Positions 14,316-22,513 of a stretch of DNA of 35,891 bases are shown one piece after another. Under the pieces are notes generated by a model. The model ran no database searches. It was given only the letters and a program-made list of their open reading frames with translations, and was not told where the DNA came from. Origin of the DNA: Desulfobulbaceae bacterium (lineage in GTDB: Bacteria > Desulfobacterota > Desulfobulbia > Desulfobulbales > Desulfobulbaceae); the NCBI GenBank assembly GCA_026987195.1, contig JALSNC010000165.1:1-35891 (forward strand), read 5' to 3'. A program made the position numbers and the translations under genes. Within the stretch, counting starts at the first letter, position 1. Every line of letters starts with the position of its first letter.

Positions 14316-16418
14316 ATGCAACACGCCGATGATCTCTATCCTCTGTATGCCGGGCTGCTGGAAAAGGGCGATCTGGACCGCTATATGGCCTGTCTCTGCC
14401 GCGATGGCATCAACTGGTGGTTCGATGCCCAGGCCAACCGGATCGCGGCCCATCTCCGGCCCCTGACCGACCTGGGCCTGCCCGGGGACGAACTGCCCCT
14501 GCGCCTGCTCTTCCTGCGCCACTGTGTCTCCGGCAGGCTGTCAGTGGAGCCCTTTGAGCAGCTCTATGCATCCTTCCTCCTCCTCGATGACCTGGAAGGG
14601 GTCTACGCCTGTGTCGGCGCCGCCATTGCCGTCATCTGGACCAGGGGCACCGATTTCCGGCCCTATGGCCTCTGGCTCTCCAGGATGGATTTTCTCCTCA
14701 AGAAGCTCGACCGCGTCTCCCCCCGGGCAGTGGCCTCCCTGCTCGGCTACAAGGCCCTGGCCGAGCTGACCGGGCAGGGCAATATCCATCTCGCCTCCAT
14801 GCCCTATCTCGTCCAGCAGCACTGGGCGGAAAAGGCCGAGTCCGCCTCCCTGCGCCTTCTCCAGGCCTCCACGGCATCCTACTGTTTTTTCCTGGCCGGG
14901 GACCTGAGCTCGGCAGAGCTGCTCCTGGAGGATGCCGGTCCTCTGGTGGACCTGCCTGGCGTCTCCCTGGTCAGCCGGATCCGCTACTGGTCCTGCCTGG
15001 GCCTCTGCAACTGCATCAAGGGGCGGCTGGGCCGGGGCCTGGAGCTTCTGGAGAGCGCCATTGCCCATCCCGGTCTTTCCCGCCTGCCGGTGGGGGTCTG
15101 GCTGCACTGCTACACCAACTATCTCTTCGGGCTCTCGGTCAGCGGCGACCTGGCCCGGGTGGAGGAGGTCTCCCGCAGGATCATGGCCCGGACCATACCG
15201 CCATGCAACTATTACAACCACGGCTGCCTGCACTGCTGCCTGGGCATTGCCCAGCTCCGGCTGGGCCGGGCCCGCCGGGCCCTGCTCCACAGCCGGGAGG
15301 CCCGCATGCGCGGCGATATGTGCGCAAGTCCCGTGATCGGCAAGATCGCCGCCCTGCTTCAGGGGCAGGCCCTGGCCGACCTGGGCGAGGATTCCGCCGC
15401 TCTCCGCCACCTCAAGGTCTGGGTGGAACGCTGGGCCGGGGTCGGTTTTGCCCTGTTCGCCGCCGCCGGCTGCCTGGAAATTGCCGCCCTCTATGCCCGC
15501 AACGGTCTCCCGGACAGGGCCAGAGGATACCTTGCCCGGGCCCGTTCCCTGCTGCCCCGGGGCGAGCGCCCCCTGGCCCTCTACCGGGACAGCCGCTTCA
15601 TCGAGCGGCTCGAGGCCGACCTGATGCCGGACCGGGTCGTCTGCCGGGACGGTCAGGCGGCCACGGCGACCGGAACACCAAGACAGGTGCTGATTCGGAC
15701 CCTGGGAGATTTTTTCCTGCAGATCGGGGACAAGAAGGTCTATGACCGCCACTGGCATGGCCGCCAGTCCAAGAAGCTGCTCAAGGCGATCATCGTCTTC
15801 GGCGGCTGCAAGGTGGACATGGAGCATCTGTCATACCTGCTCTGGCCCGATCACGAGGGTGACCGGGCCATGAACAACCTGAAGATGGCCATCTCGCGCC
15901 TGCGCCAGGTCGGTTCGGGTGATGACCCGGTGGTACCGTGGATCGCGGTCAAGCACAAGAAGGTCTCCCTGCTGAAAAAACTGTGCCGGGTGGATGCCAT
16001 TGATTTTCAGCAGGCCATGGACAACCTTCCGGCCCGGGCCGATCCGGCGGATCTGGAGAAGGCGCTTTCCCTCTATACCGGGGATTTCCTCCCTCGCGAC
16101 GAGGGCGGCGGCTGGATCATCCAGCACCGGGACGTTCTCCGTACCCGCTTTGTCAAGGGCGTACTCGAGCTCAGCAGGTATTGCCTGGCCGGGCAGGAGT
16201 ATGATACCGCGCTTCGTTTCCTGGAACAGGCGCGACAGAGCGATCCCCTGCACGAGGGGATCTATGCCCGTCTCATGGAGACCTACCTGGCCATGGGCTA
16301 CCGGGCCAAGGCCCTTGATGTCTTTTATCATCTCCGTGATCTTCTTGTCGCCGAACTGGGCGTGGCGCCGGGCGGTGCCCTGCTCGCCCTGGCCCGCCAG
16401 GCGAAGCGGAAGAACTGA
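14316..16418 (+). CDS. TPR-rich transcriptional regulator with C-terminal winged helix and BTAD domain (AfsR/DnrI/SARP-like)
   Basis: About 700 residues. Residues 1-450 are helical repeats of TPR style with many Leu/Ala pairs and no visible NB-ARC P-loop. Residues about 456-555 (start RQVLIRTLGDFFLQIGDKKV) form an OmpR/SARP-like winged helix with KKLLKAIIVFGG and the family phrase DHEGDRAMNNLKMAISRLRQ. Residues about 560-695 are the bacterial transcriptional activation domain (LSLYTGDFLPRDEG, then AEYD-like QEYDTALRFLEQA, GYRAKALDVFYHLRDLL). Such proteins bind direct repeats upstream of target genes. The next gap (16419-16619) holds a pair of TGTTACC direct repeats, so the peptidase gene is a candidate target. 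The start is uncertain: GTG at 14274 is also in frame. Confidence 0.8.
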   Translation: MQHADDLYPLYAGLLEKGDLDRYMACLCRDGINWWFDAQANRIAAHLRPLTDLGLPGDELPLRLLFLRHCVSGRLSVEPFEQLYASFLLLDDLEGVYACVGAAIAVIWTRGTDFRPYGLWLSRMDFLLKKLDRVSPRAVASLLGYKALAELTGQGNIHLASMPYLVQQHWAEKAESASLRLLQASTASYCFFLAGDLSSAELLLEDAGPLVDLPGVSLVSRIRYWSCLGLCNCIKGRLGRGLELLESAIAHPGLSRLPVGVWLHCYTNYLFGLSVSGDLARVEEVSRRIMARTIPPCNYYNHGCLHCCLGIAQLRLGRARRALLHSREARMRGDMCASPVIGKIAALLQGQALADLGEDSAALRHLKVWVERWAGVGFALFAAAGCLEIAALYARNGLPDRARGYLARARSLLPRGERPLALYRDSRFIERLEADLMPDRVVCRDGQAATATGTPRQVLIRTLGDFFLQIGDKKVYDRHWHGRQSKKLLKAIIVFGGCKVDMEHLSYLLWPDHEGDRAMNNLKMAISRLRQVGSGDDPVVPWIAVKHKKVSLLKKLCRVDAIDFQQAMDNLPARADPADLEKALSLYTGDFLPRDEGGGWIIQHRDVLRTRFVKGVLELSRYCLAGQEYDTALRFLEQARQSDPLHEGIYARLMETYLAMGYRAKALDVFYHLRDLLVAELGVAPGGALLALARQAKRKN

Positions 16419-16462
16419 AGACATACCGCCTTTTCTCTCCCGGATTCTCTTTTTTTCCCATC

Positions 16463-16540
16463 TGTTACCGAATTGTTACCTCCCATGGGCCAGACTTGAT
16501 GTGGCTGTGAAGCGGTACCCGTGCCGATGCACCGTTGCAT
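16463..16540 (+). promoter_or_regulatory. Direct-repeat and palindrome cluster upstream of the C1 peptidase gene
   Basis: TGTTACC occurs at 16463-16469 and 16474-16480, spaced exactly 11 bases (one helical turn), and the palindrome ATGCA-CCGT-TGCAT lies at 16527-16540. The preceding stretch (about 16434-16459) is unusually T-rich for this window. SARP-type BTAD regulators bind heptamer direct repeats spaced 11 bases, which fits the neighbouring regulator. The binding assignment is inference. Confidence 0.45.
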
Positions 16541-16619
16541 GGGAAGTCCTGCGGTAAGGTGCGGCTGGCATCAAACGGGCAGGGGGCAGGTATTTTTTTC
16601 TTCAACACGGGAGGTTAGG

Positions 16620-17540
16620 ATGAATCAGTTGTACGCAAAGGTAGCTCTGGCTGCCACGGGAACAGAGGTGGGAACCGGCTGGTTGCCGCCCATGCCTGAT
16701 CTGCGGGATTACACGGAAAAGATTCCGGAGATCAGTAAGATGAGCAAAAAACTGGGGGTGCCCGCCAGTCAGAAAAAACTGAAAGAGCTGCCGCCGCAGG
16801 TCGATCTCCGGCCCTGGTGCTCGCCGGTGGAGAACCAGAAGCAACTGGGCTCGTGCACGGCCAATGCCGCCATGGGCGTGGTGGAGTACTTTCAGAAACG
16901 CGCCTTTGACAAGTACATGGACGGCTCGCGTCTTTTTGTCTACAAGACGACCCGCAACCTGATGGGCGTGACCGGCGATACCGGCGCCTGGCTCAGGAAT
17001 ACCATGGGCGCGCTGGCCCTCTGCGGCGTACCGGCCGAGAAGTACTGGCCCTACACCGATATTGACCCCGATTTCGACCGGGAGCCGCCCAGCTTCGTCT
17101 ATGCCGTTGCCGACAATTTCGAGGCGCTCCGCTACTTCTGCCATGATCCCATGGGGGCCGGGGTCAGCGGCGATGCCGTGCTCGCCAGGGTCAGGGCCTA
17201 TCTGGCCGCCGGCATCCCCTCCATGTTCGGATTTTACGGATTCCCCTCCTTCGAGGCCGCGGATGTGGTTGGCGGCATCCCCTATCCCTGTCCCGGTGAA
17301 CAGGCCCAGTGGGGGCACGCCATTGTCGCGGTGGGCTATGACGACGGCAAGAAGATAAAAAATACCCGCTGCGGTACATCGACCACCGGCGCGCTGCTGA
17401 TCCGCAACTCCTGGGGAGCGGGCTGGGGTGATAACGGCTACGGCTGGCTGCCCTACAAGTACGTGACCGGCAAACTGGCCCGGGATTTCTGGTCCCTGCT
17501 CAGTATGAAGTGGGTGGACAGCAAACAGTTCGGTCTCTGA
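16620..17540 (+). CDS. Papain-like cysteine peptidase (family C1)
   Basis: A 306-residue C1A-fold peptidase with the full catalytic set: oxyanion Gln73 and nucleophile Cys79 in ENQKQLGSCTANAA, His233 in QWGHAIVAVGYDD and Asn263 in IRNSWGAGWGDNGYGWLPY. The N-terminal part has the bacterial C1 phrase GTGWLPPMPDLRDY and a short propeptide-like helix (about 35-56) before the mature core at VDLRPW. No standard signal peptide is seen, so it may be cytosolic or exported another way. GGGAGG at 16609-16614 fixes the ATG; an upstream in-frame extension runs through the regulatory repeats and is rejected. It is followed after 98 bases by the DUF2278 gene. Substrate unknown. Confidence 0.88.
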   Translation: MNQLYAKVALAATGTEVGTGWLPPMPDLRDYTEKIPEISKMSKKLGVPASQKKLKELPPQVDLRPWCSPVENQKQLGSCTANAAMGVVEYFQKRAFDKYMDGSRLFVYKTTRNLMGVTGDTGAWLRNTMGALALCGVPAEKYWPYTDIDPDFDREPPSFVYAVADNFEALRYFCHDPMGAGVSGDAVLARVRAYLAAGIPSMFGFYGFPSFEAADVVGGIPYPCPGEQAQWGHAIVAVGYDDGKKIKNTRCGTSTTGALLIRNSWGAGWGDNGYGWLPYKYVTGKLARDFWSLLSMKWVDSKQFGL

Positions 17541-17547
17541 GAAGGCT

Positions 17548-17566
17548 GCAACCGGTTGCGGGCCGG
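17548..17566 (-). repeat. 19-base sequence with palindrome GCAACCGGTTGC (copy 1, inverted)
   Basis: The reverse complement of 17548-17566 is identical over 19 bases to 22491-22509. It contains the perfect 12-base palindrome GCAACCGGTTGC (17548-17559). It begins 7 bases after the peptidase stop and lies about 75 bases before the DUF2278 start. It could be an operator half of a LacI-like type, or a REP-like sequence. Confidence 0.75.
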
Positions 17567-17638
17567 TATTTCCGGCCGTCCGGGATGACGGCCGGCACCG
17601 GAATGGCGAAAAGCACCAGGCGCAGGGGGAGCAGACTT

Positions 17639-18658
17639 ATGGCAATACCGAATTACGGCGTACTCAAGGGCAAGGCCATCGGCAGCCTGGCCGGTATGGG
17701 GGCAAGCCCGCATTACCAGGTCCATCTCGTCGACGACACCACCGACTACCGCATCGCCATCAATGTCCGCTCCAGGACCGTGCCCTCGGAGCTGCTCTAT
17801 CTCCTGGACGAGCACTTCTCCCACCCCCTGCTGGAAGAGCTTGTCAAGCAGCCCTTTGGTTTCACCAGGCTGGGCAGGAACCCGGGCGGGCTGGCCCTTG
17901 ACTATATCCGGGGCAACCTCCTGGACCGGCAGCGGATGCGCCCTCTGGCCCATTCCATTCCCGGCCCGGACAACGATCTCAATGAAAAGATCGACACCCA
18001 TATCCGCCGTGCCATCGGCGACGAGCGGGCCGTGGTCTATGCCTTTGGCGCCCGCTGGGGTCCGGAGCCGCAGCGGAAGGACCGCTATTTCGGGTTCCTG
18101 CCCGGCAACGGCATCCACGATATCCACATGAACCAGGGCAGTTCGGGCCGTTTTGCCGGTGACAACGGCGTCTGGCAGGACGGAGCCGTGCTGATCCATT
18201 TCCCGGCCATCAGGGGGGAAGACGGCAACGAGGTCTGGCCCGATCAATGGGTGGCCCTCTTCCTCGCATTCCAGTCACAGTGCTGGCATACTGATGACGA
18301 AACAGGGCAGTGCATCGAGACGGCGGAGACCAGGGCCGCAGTCCGGATCATCGGCGCCCTGGTCAATCCGGCCGGCAATGATCCGGGACATGAGACCGTG
18401 ACCCTGCTCAATGCCTCGCCGGAGAGCGTGGATCTCGACGGCTGGGCCATTGCCGATGCCGGCAAGCACCGCTCGCCGATCCGGAACCTGGTCCTGCCGC
18501 CCGGCGGCACCGGTGTGGTGGCCCTCGATGGTTCCGGCGCCCGGCTCGGCAACAGGGGGGGCATCATCACCCTGCTTGACCGGGCCGGCATCAAGCGTCA
18601 TGGTGTTTCCTACACCCGGGCCCAGGCTGGACGCCCCGGCTGGACCATCGTCTTCTGA
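17639..18658 (+). CDS. DUF2278 (YukJ-like) protein with C-terminal lamin-tail domain
   Basis: A 339-residue protein. Residues 1-210 match DUF2278/YukJ: IPNYGVLKGKAIG at the start, then YRIAINVRS, GGLALDYIRGNLLD, GPDNDLNEKID, VYAFGARWGPEP and GNGIHDIHMNQGSSGRF with NGVWQDGAVLIHFP. Residues about 240-339 form a lamin-tail (LTD) beta domain: VRIIGALVNPAGNDPGHETVTLLN, LDGWAIADAGKHR and LPPGGTGVVAL. The biochemical role of DUF2278 is unknown; LTD domains often sit in secreted or nucleic-acid-related proteins, yet no signal peptide is seen here. GGGGGAG at 17624-17630 supports the ATG. Its neighbours are a C1 peptidase upstream and a glycyl radical enzyme 22 bases downstream. Confidence 0.85.
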   Translation: MAIPNYGVLKGKAIGSLAGMGASPHYQVHLVDDTTDYRIAINVRSRTVPSELLYLLDEHFSHPLLEELVKQPFGFTRLGRNPGGLALDYIRGNLLDRQRMRPLAHSIPGPDNDLNEKIDTHIRRAIGDERAVVYAFGARWGPEPQRKDRYFGFLPGNGIHDIHMNQGSSGRFAGDNGVWQDGAVLIHFPAIRGEDGNEVWPDQWVALFLAFQSQCWHTDDETGQCIETAETRAAVRIIGALVNPAGNDPGHETVTLLNASPESVDLDGWAIADAGKHRSPIRNLVLPPGGTGVVALDGSGARLGNRGGIITLLDRAGIKRHGVSYTRAQAGRPGWTIVF

Positions 18659-18680
18659 CCGGGGCTGCCGGAGACCGCCC

Positions 18681-21140
18681 ATGGCCATGGTAACCCTCGA
18701 CGACATCAGCCTGCGGCAGCATACCCTGCACACCCTGCCCCGCCTGGCAGTCCTGCGGCAGGAGGCGCTGCGCCGGAAGCCCGAGATCTGTATCGAACGG
18801 GCCCGCCACATAACCCGCTATCTGCGTTTCCACGACGACCCGGACGACTGCCCCGAGGTGCGGCGGGCGAAGATGATCCGCTATTTCCTCGAGCGCAAAA
18901 GAGCGCGATTCCATGACAACAACCTGATTGCCGGTTCCACCACGGGCAAACCGCTGGGAGCGCCGCTCTTCCCCGAGTTCTTTGCCCTCTACCTGTGGCC
19001 CGAGCTGGAGGTGGTGAGCAGGCGGAAAAAGAACCCGCAGCATCTGTCCGCCCGGGACGCCGACGAACTCAACTTCGAGATCTTCCCCTTCTGGATGGAG
19101 AACAACGTCATCGAGGTGACCCGGCGCCGCTATGGCAATCCGCGCTGCCTGCAGCTTTTTGAGAAACTTGTCTTCTTCATCGCCTCCAAGGCGGGCTGCA
19201 TCTCCCACTGCGTGCCCTGGTACCGGACCATGCTGGAGCAGGGACTGACCGGGATCATGGAAGAGGCCGCGGCCAGGGAACGCCTGGCTGCCGGGCGGAG
19301 CGCGGCGAGGCAGGCCGACTTTTACCGGGCCGTGCAGATCGCGCTGCAGGGGATCGTCAGCCATGCCCGGTCCCTGGCATACGAGGCAGACCGCCTCGCC
19401 GGGACCAGCGGGGATCCCGGGATGCGAGAGGAGTACGGGATCATGGCCGATATCTGCCGCCGGGTTCCTGCCGGCCCCGCCGCCACCTTCAGGGAGGCGG
19501 TCAACGCCATCTGGCTCTGCCAGGTGGGGATCCATGCCGAGAACATCAACATGGCCATGAGTCCGGGCCGGCTCGACCAGGTGCTCTATCCATGGTACCG
19601 GCGGGACATCGACGAGGGCCGCCTGGACGTGGCCAGGGCCATCGAGCTGGTGGGCTGCCTGTGGCTGAAGATCGCCGACAATGTCACCATGGTGCCCGAG
19701 ACATCGGAGGAGATGTTCGGAGGCGCCGGCACGGTACCGGCCATCACCCTGGGCGGGGTGGACGCGGACGGCAATGACGCGGTCAACGACCTCACCTACA
19801 TCATGCTCCGGGTCACCGAACTGCTGCGCATTCGCGATCCCAACGTCAATGCCCGCTACGATTATGCGAAGAATACAAAATCATACTGCCGCCGTGTGGC
19901 CCGGGTCATCCTCAATACCCGTGCCGTACCGGCCTTCTACAACGACCATGCCAACATCACCGCCCTGCTCGGCCAGGGCGAGAAACCGGAACATGCCCGC
20001 GACTATGCCATTGTCGGCTGTGTGGAACTGGCCAGCAGCGGTCGCGACTATCCGGCCTCCAGTTCCATCATGCTCAACCTGGCCGCACCCATGCAGATGG
20101 CACTTTTCCGGGGCAGACGGCCCATCACCGGTGAGGAGCAGATCGGGCCGCGCACCCCGGACCCGGCCGGTCTGGGGAGTTTCGAAGAGTTCTGGCAGGT
20201 ATTCCTGGTCCAGCTCGACTGGCTCATCGACCAGGCCGTGCAGCTCAACGAGTACATGGGCACCGTTCACCAGGAGATGCTGCCCAGTCCCCTGCTGTCC
20301 GCGCTGTTCGAGGGGCCCATGGACCGGGGCCGGGACCTGATCCGGGGGGGCGCACTCTACAATTCCTCCGGTGCCACCCATATCGGCTTTGCCGACGTGG
20401 TGGACTCGCTCAACGCCATCGAGCAGGCCGTGTTCGTCGACGGGAGATACAGCTTTGCCGAGCTGCTTGCGGGTGTACGTTCCGATTTTGCAGGCCCGAC
20501 AGGCGAAGCGATGCGGTTGTACCTGAGGCGGACCCCCAGGTTCGGGACCGAGCATCCCCTGGCCCGCAGGAACGCCCGCAACCTGGTACAGCATCTCTTT
20601 ACCAGATACCAGTCCTTCACCAATTACCGCGGCGGTCCCTACCGCCCTTCGTACTGGACCATGACCAACCATGCCGGCCTGGGTGCGGTCAGCGGCGCCC
20701 TGCCCAGCGGCCGCAGGGCGGGTCGGGTCTTTGCCAGCGGTATCACCCCTGTCTCCGGTGCGGCGCCGGCATTGACCGCCTGCCTGAATACGGTGGCCGA
20801 GCTGGGCGGGGAGCAGGTACCCGGGGGATGGGCCCTCAACATCAAGTATACGCCCGAGGCGGACAGGACGGTCATGGCCGCGCGGTTCGCCGATACCATC
20901 GAGGCCTATTTCCGGGCCGGTGGCCATCAGGTGCAGTTCAACATCATGACCTACGAGGACCTGATGGATGCCCGCGACCATCCGGAAAAGTACCCGGACC
21001 TGCTGGTGCGGGTCTCCGGATATTCCGCCTATTTCAACGATCTCAATGAGCGGATGCAGGAAGAGCTGATTACCCGCACCCAGTATGATCTGACAGGGGG
21101 ACATGCAGTCCCCCTGCCACCGGAGGCTGGAGGTGCGTGA
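18681..21140 (+). CDS. Glycyl radical enzyme of the dehydratase/lyase (GCVE) type, substrate unknown
   Basis: An 819-residue pyruvate formate-lyase superfamily protein. The thiyl Cys447 lies in AIVGCVELASSGRDYP and the glycyl-radical Gly780 in LLVRVSGYSAYFNDL near the C-terminus. The Cys-x-Glu pair (Cys447/Glu449) is the dehydratase/C-S/C-N lyase arrangement of glycerol dehydratase, CutC, HypD and IslA, not the Cys-Cys of pyruvate formate-lyase. The residue after Glu is Leu, where those enzymes commonly have Pro. The product is therefore not predicted. Length is normal. GGAG at 18670-18673 supports ATG 18681; the longer open frame upstream overlaps the DUF2278 gene and is rejected. Its stop overlaps the next ATG (TGATG) and the activase follows, giving a compact oxygen-sensitive cassette. 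Confidence 0.93.
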   Translation: MAMVTLDDISLRQHTLHTLPRLAVLRQEALRRKPEICIERARHITRYLRFHDDPDDCPEVRRAKMIRYFLERKRARFHDNNLIAGSTTGKPLGAPLFPEFFALYLWPELEVVSRRKKNPQHLSARDADELNFEIFPFWMENNVIEVTRRRYGNPRCLQLFEKLVFFIASKAGCISHCVPWYRTMLEQGLTGIMEEAAARERLAAGRSAARQADFYRAVQIALQGIVSHARSLAYEADRLAGTSGDPGMREEYGIMADICRRVPAGPAATFREAVNAIWLCQVGIHAENINMAMSPGRLDQVLYPWYRRDIDEGRLDVARAIELVGCLWLKIADNVTMVPETSEEMFGGAGTVPAITLGGVDADGNDAVNDLTYIMLRVTELLRIRDPNVNARYDYAKNTKSYCRRVARVILNTRAVPAFYNDHANITALLGQGEKPEHARDYAIVGCVELASSGRDYPASSSIMLNLAAPMQMALFRGRRPITGEEQIGPRTPDPAGLGSFEEFWQVFLVQLDWLIDQAVQLNEYMGTVHQEMLPSPLLSALFEGPMDRGRDLIRGGALYNSSGATHIGFADVVDSLNAIEQAVFVDGRYSFAELLAGVRSDFAGPTGEAMRLYLRRTPRFGTEHPLARRNARNLVQHLFTRYQSFTNYRGGPYRPSYWTMTNHAGLGAVSGALPSGRRAGRVFASGITPVSGAAPALTACLNTVAELGGEQVPGGWALNIKYTPEADRTVMAARFADTIEAYFRAGGHQVQFNIMTYEDLMDARDHPEKYPDLLVRVSGYSAYFNDLNERMQEELITRTQYDLTGGHAVPLPPEAGGA

Positions 21141-21580
21141 TGGACGATCCCGTACCCGGAAGTATGGAGCGAGAGCTGTGGCAGCGGTTCAGAAACTGTT
21201 TCGAGTCCGGGCTGGCGGAGGACTTTCTCCAGATTCTGCTGGCCCTGATGGCGGTCATGTTTGGTCTTGATCGCGATTACCGTCGTAATATCGATAGGTT
21301 CAGCGGGAGGTACCAGTTTCGCAGTGAGGACGGCCGGATCAGGGTGGCAGCCCTGTTCGCCGACGGTCGAATGCAGGTGGTGGAAGGGGAGATCGAAGAT
21401 CCCCACATCACGGTCATCTTCCGCAACAGCCGCAGCCTGCTCAATTTTCTCATCTCGCCGCGCCAGGATATCCTCGGCGCCATGCTGCGCCACGAGGTTC
21501 GGACCGAGGGCAACCTGAACTACCTCAACAAGTTCGGTTACATGGCCAAACATCTGCAATTGATGATGCCCCGACCGTGA
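21140..21580 (+). CDS. SCP2-like (sterol-carrier-type) small protein coupled to the glycyl radical enzyme
   Basis: A 146-residue soluble protein. Helical residues 1-50 are followed by a fold that reads like SCP2: FRSEDGRIRVAALFADGRMQ (two strands), VVEGEIEDPHITVIFRNSRS, LLNFLISPRQDILGAMLRHE and VRTEGNLNYLNKFGYMAKHL. SCP2 domains carry hydrophobic ligands in an internal tunnel. GGAGG at 21129-21133 precedes the ATG, which overlaps the glycyl radical enzyme stop by one base; its own stop overlaps the activase start by four bases. This placement between enzyme and activase suggests a shared task, such as presenting a hydrophobic substrate or stabilising the enzyme. Family assignment comes from pattern only. 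Confidence 0.6.
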   Translation: MDDPVPGSMERELWQRFRNCFESGLAEDFLQILLALMAVMFGLDRDYRRNIDRFSGRYQFRSEDGRIRVAALFADGRMQVVEGEIEDPHITVIFRNSRSLLNFLISPRQDILGAMLRHEVRTEGNLNYLNKFGYMAKHLQLMMPRP

Positions 21581-22476
21581 ACAGGGCGCTGATTGGCAGT
21601 ATCTGCCGTTACAGTCTGCATGACGGACCCGGCATCCGGACCACGGTCTTCTTCAAGGGCTGTCCCCTGCGCTGTCCCTGGTGCCACAACCCGGAGCTGG
21701 TGCAGGCGGAACCCGAGATGATCTTCAGATCCGGGATCTGCATCGACTGCGGCCAGTGCGGCCCGGTCTGCCCCGAGGGAGCGGTACGGGCCGGCGGGGA
21801 GGAGCGCATCGATCGCCGTCATTGTACGGCCTGCGGCCGGTGTGCCGTGGCCTGCCCGGCCGGAGCCCTGGAGATGGTGGGCCGGGCGTATGATCTCGAC
21901 AGCCTGGAGGAGGTGCTGCTCCGTGACCGGCTCTACTACGAGACCTCGGGCGGCGGGATCACCCTGTCCGGCGGTGAACCCACCCTGCAGATGGGGTTTG
22001 CCGGTCGGCTGCTGGCCCGACTGAAGCGGCGGGGACTGCATACCGCCATGGAGACCTGCGGCTTCTTTTCGTGGGACACCTTTGCCTTTGCTTGTCTCGG
22101 CAACCTGGATCTGGTACTCTATGATCTCAAGCTGGCCGATCCGGTCCGCCACCGGCAGGTCACCGGCCGGGACAACGGGATCATTCTCGCCAATCTGGCC
22201 CGGCTGCTGAGTGTGGATCCAGCACGGGTCCTGGTGCGCATCCCCCTGATCCCCGGCTACACTGCCACCGAGGACAATATCACCGGCCTGGCCGCCCTGC
22301 TGCGGACCATGGGCGTGCATCGCTACAGCCTGCTGCCCTACCACCCCGGCGGCCTGGTCAAGGGGGAGCATGTCGGCCGGCCCGGGGATGCGACCCTGCC
22401 CGCCACCGCTATGCCCACCACCGAGAGGGAGAGATGGCAGCGTTATTTCGGCAGCATGGAGTTCGTGCCACCCTGA
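21577..22476 (+). CDS. Glycyl-radical-enzyme activating enzyme (radical SAM)
   Basis: A 299-residue activase that uses S-adenosylmethionine and a 4Fe-4S cluster to draw a hydrogen atom from the partner glycine (probably Gly780 of the upstream enzyme). The radical-SAM cysteines are Cys29, Cys33 and Cys36 in GCPLRCPWCHNPE (CxxxCxxC). An inserted ferredoxin-like part has two more CxxCxxCxxxC sets (Cys55/58/61/65 and Cys83/86/89/93), as in activases of dehydratase-type glycyl radical enzymes. The SAM-binding GGE motif is in LSGGEPTLQ. It begins with GTG overlapping the SCP2-like stop (GTGA), with no good ribosome site, so coupling is likely. Confidence 0.93.
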   Translation: MNRALIGSICRYSLHDGPGIRTTVFFKGCPLRCPWCHNPELVQAEPEMIFRSGICIDCGQCGPVCPEGAVRAGGEERIDRRHCTACGRCAVACPAGALEMVGRAYDLDSLEEVLLRDRLYYETSGGGITLSGGEPTLQMGFAGRLLARLKRRGLHTAMETCGFFSWDTFAFACLGNLDLVLYDLKLADPVRHRQVTGRDNGIILANLARLLSVDPARVLVRIPLIPGYTATEDNITGLAALLRTMGVHRYSLLPYHPGGLVKGEHVGRPGDATLPATAMPTTERERWQRYFGSMEFVPP

Positions 22477-22490
22477 AGCTGTCCGTTCCC

Positions 22491-22509
22491 CCGGCCCGCA
22501 ACCGGTTGC
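22491..22509 (+). repeat. 19-base sequence with palindrome GCAACCGGTTGC (copy 2)
   Basis: CCGGCCCGCAACCGGTTGC is the exact inverted counterpart of 17548-17566. It ends 4 bases before the ATG of the EamA transporter, overlapping the place of its ribosome binding site, so a bound protein there could block translation or transcription. Confidence 0.75.
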
Positions 22510-22513
22510 CCGT

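Noticed and set aside
18681-21140. Pyruvate formate-lyase (PflB) as the function
   Set aside because: PflB needs two adjacent cysteines; this protein has the single Cys of a GCVE motif.
17548-22509. Invertible DNA cassette bounded by the 19-base inverted copies
   Set aside because: No recombinase gene is nearby, and the two copies are more simply explained as operators or REP sequences; kept only as a possibility in the findings.
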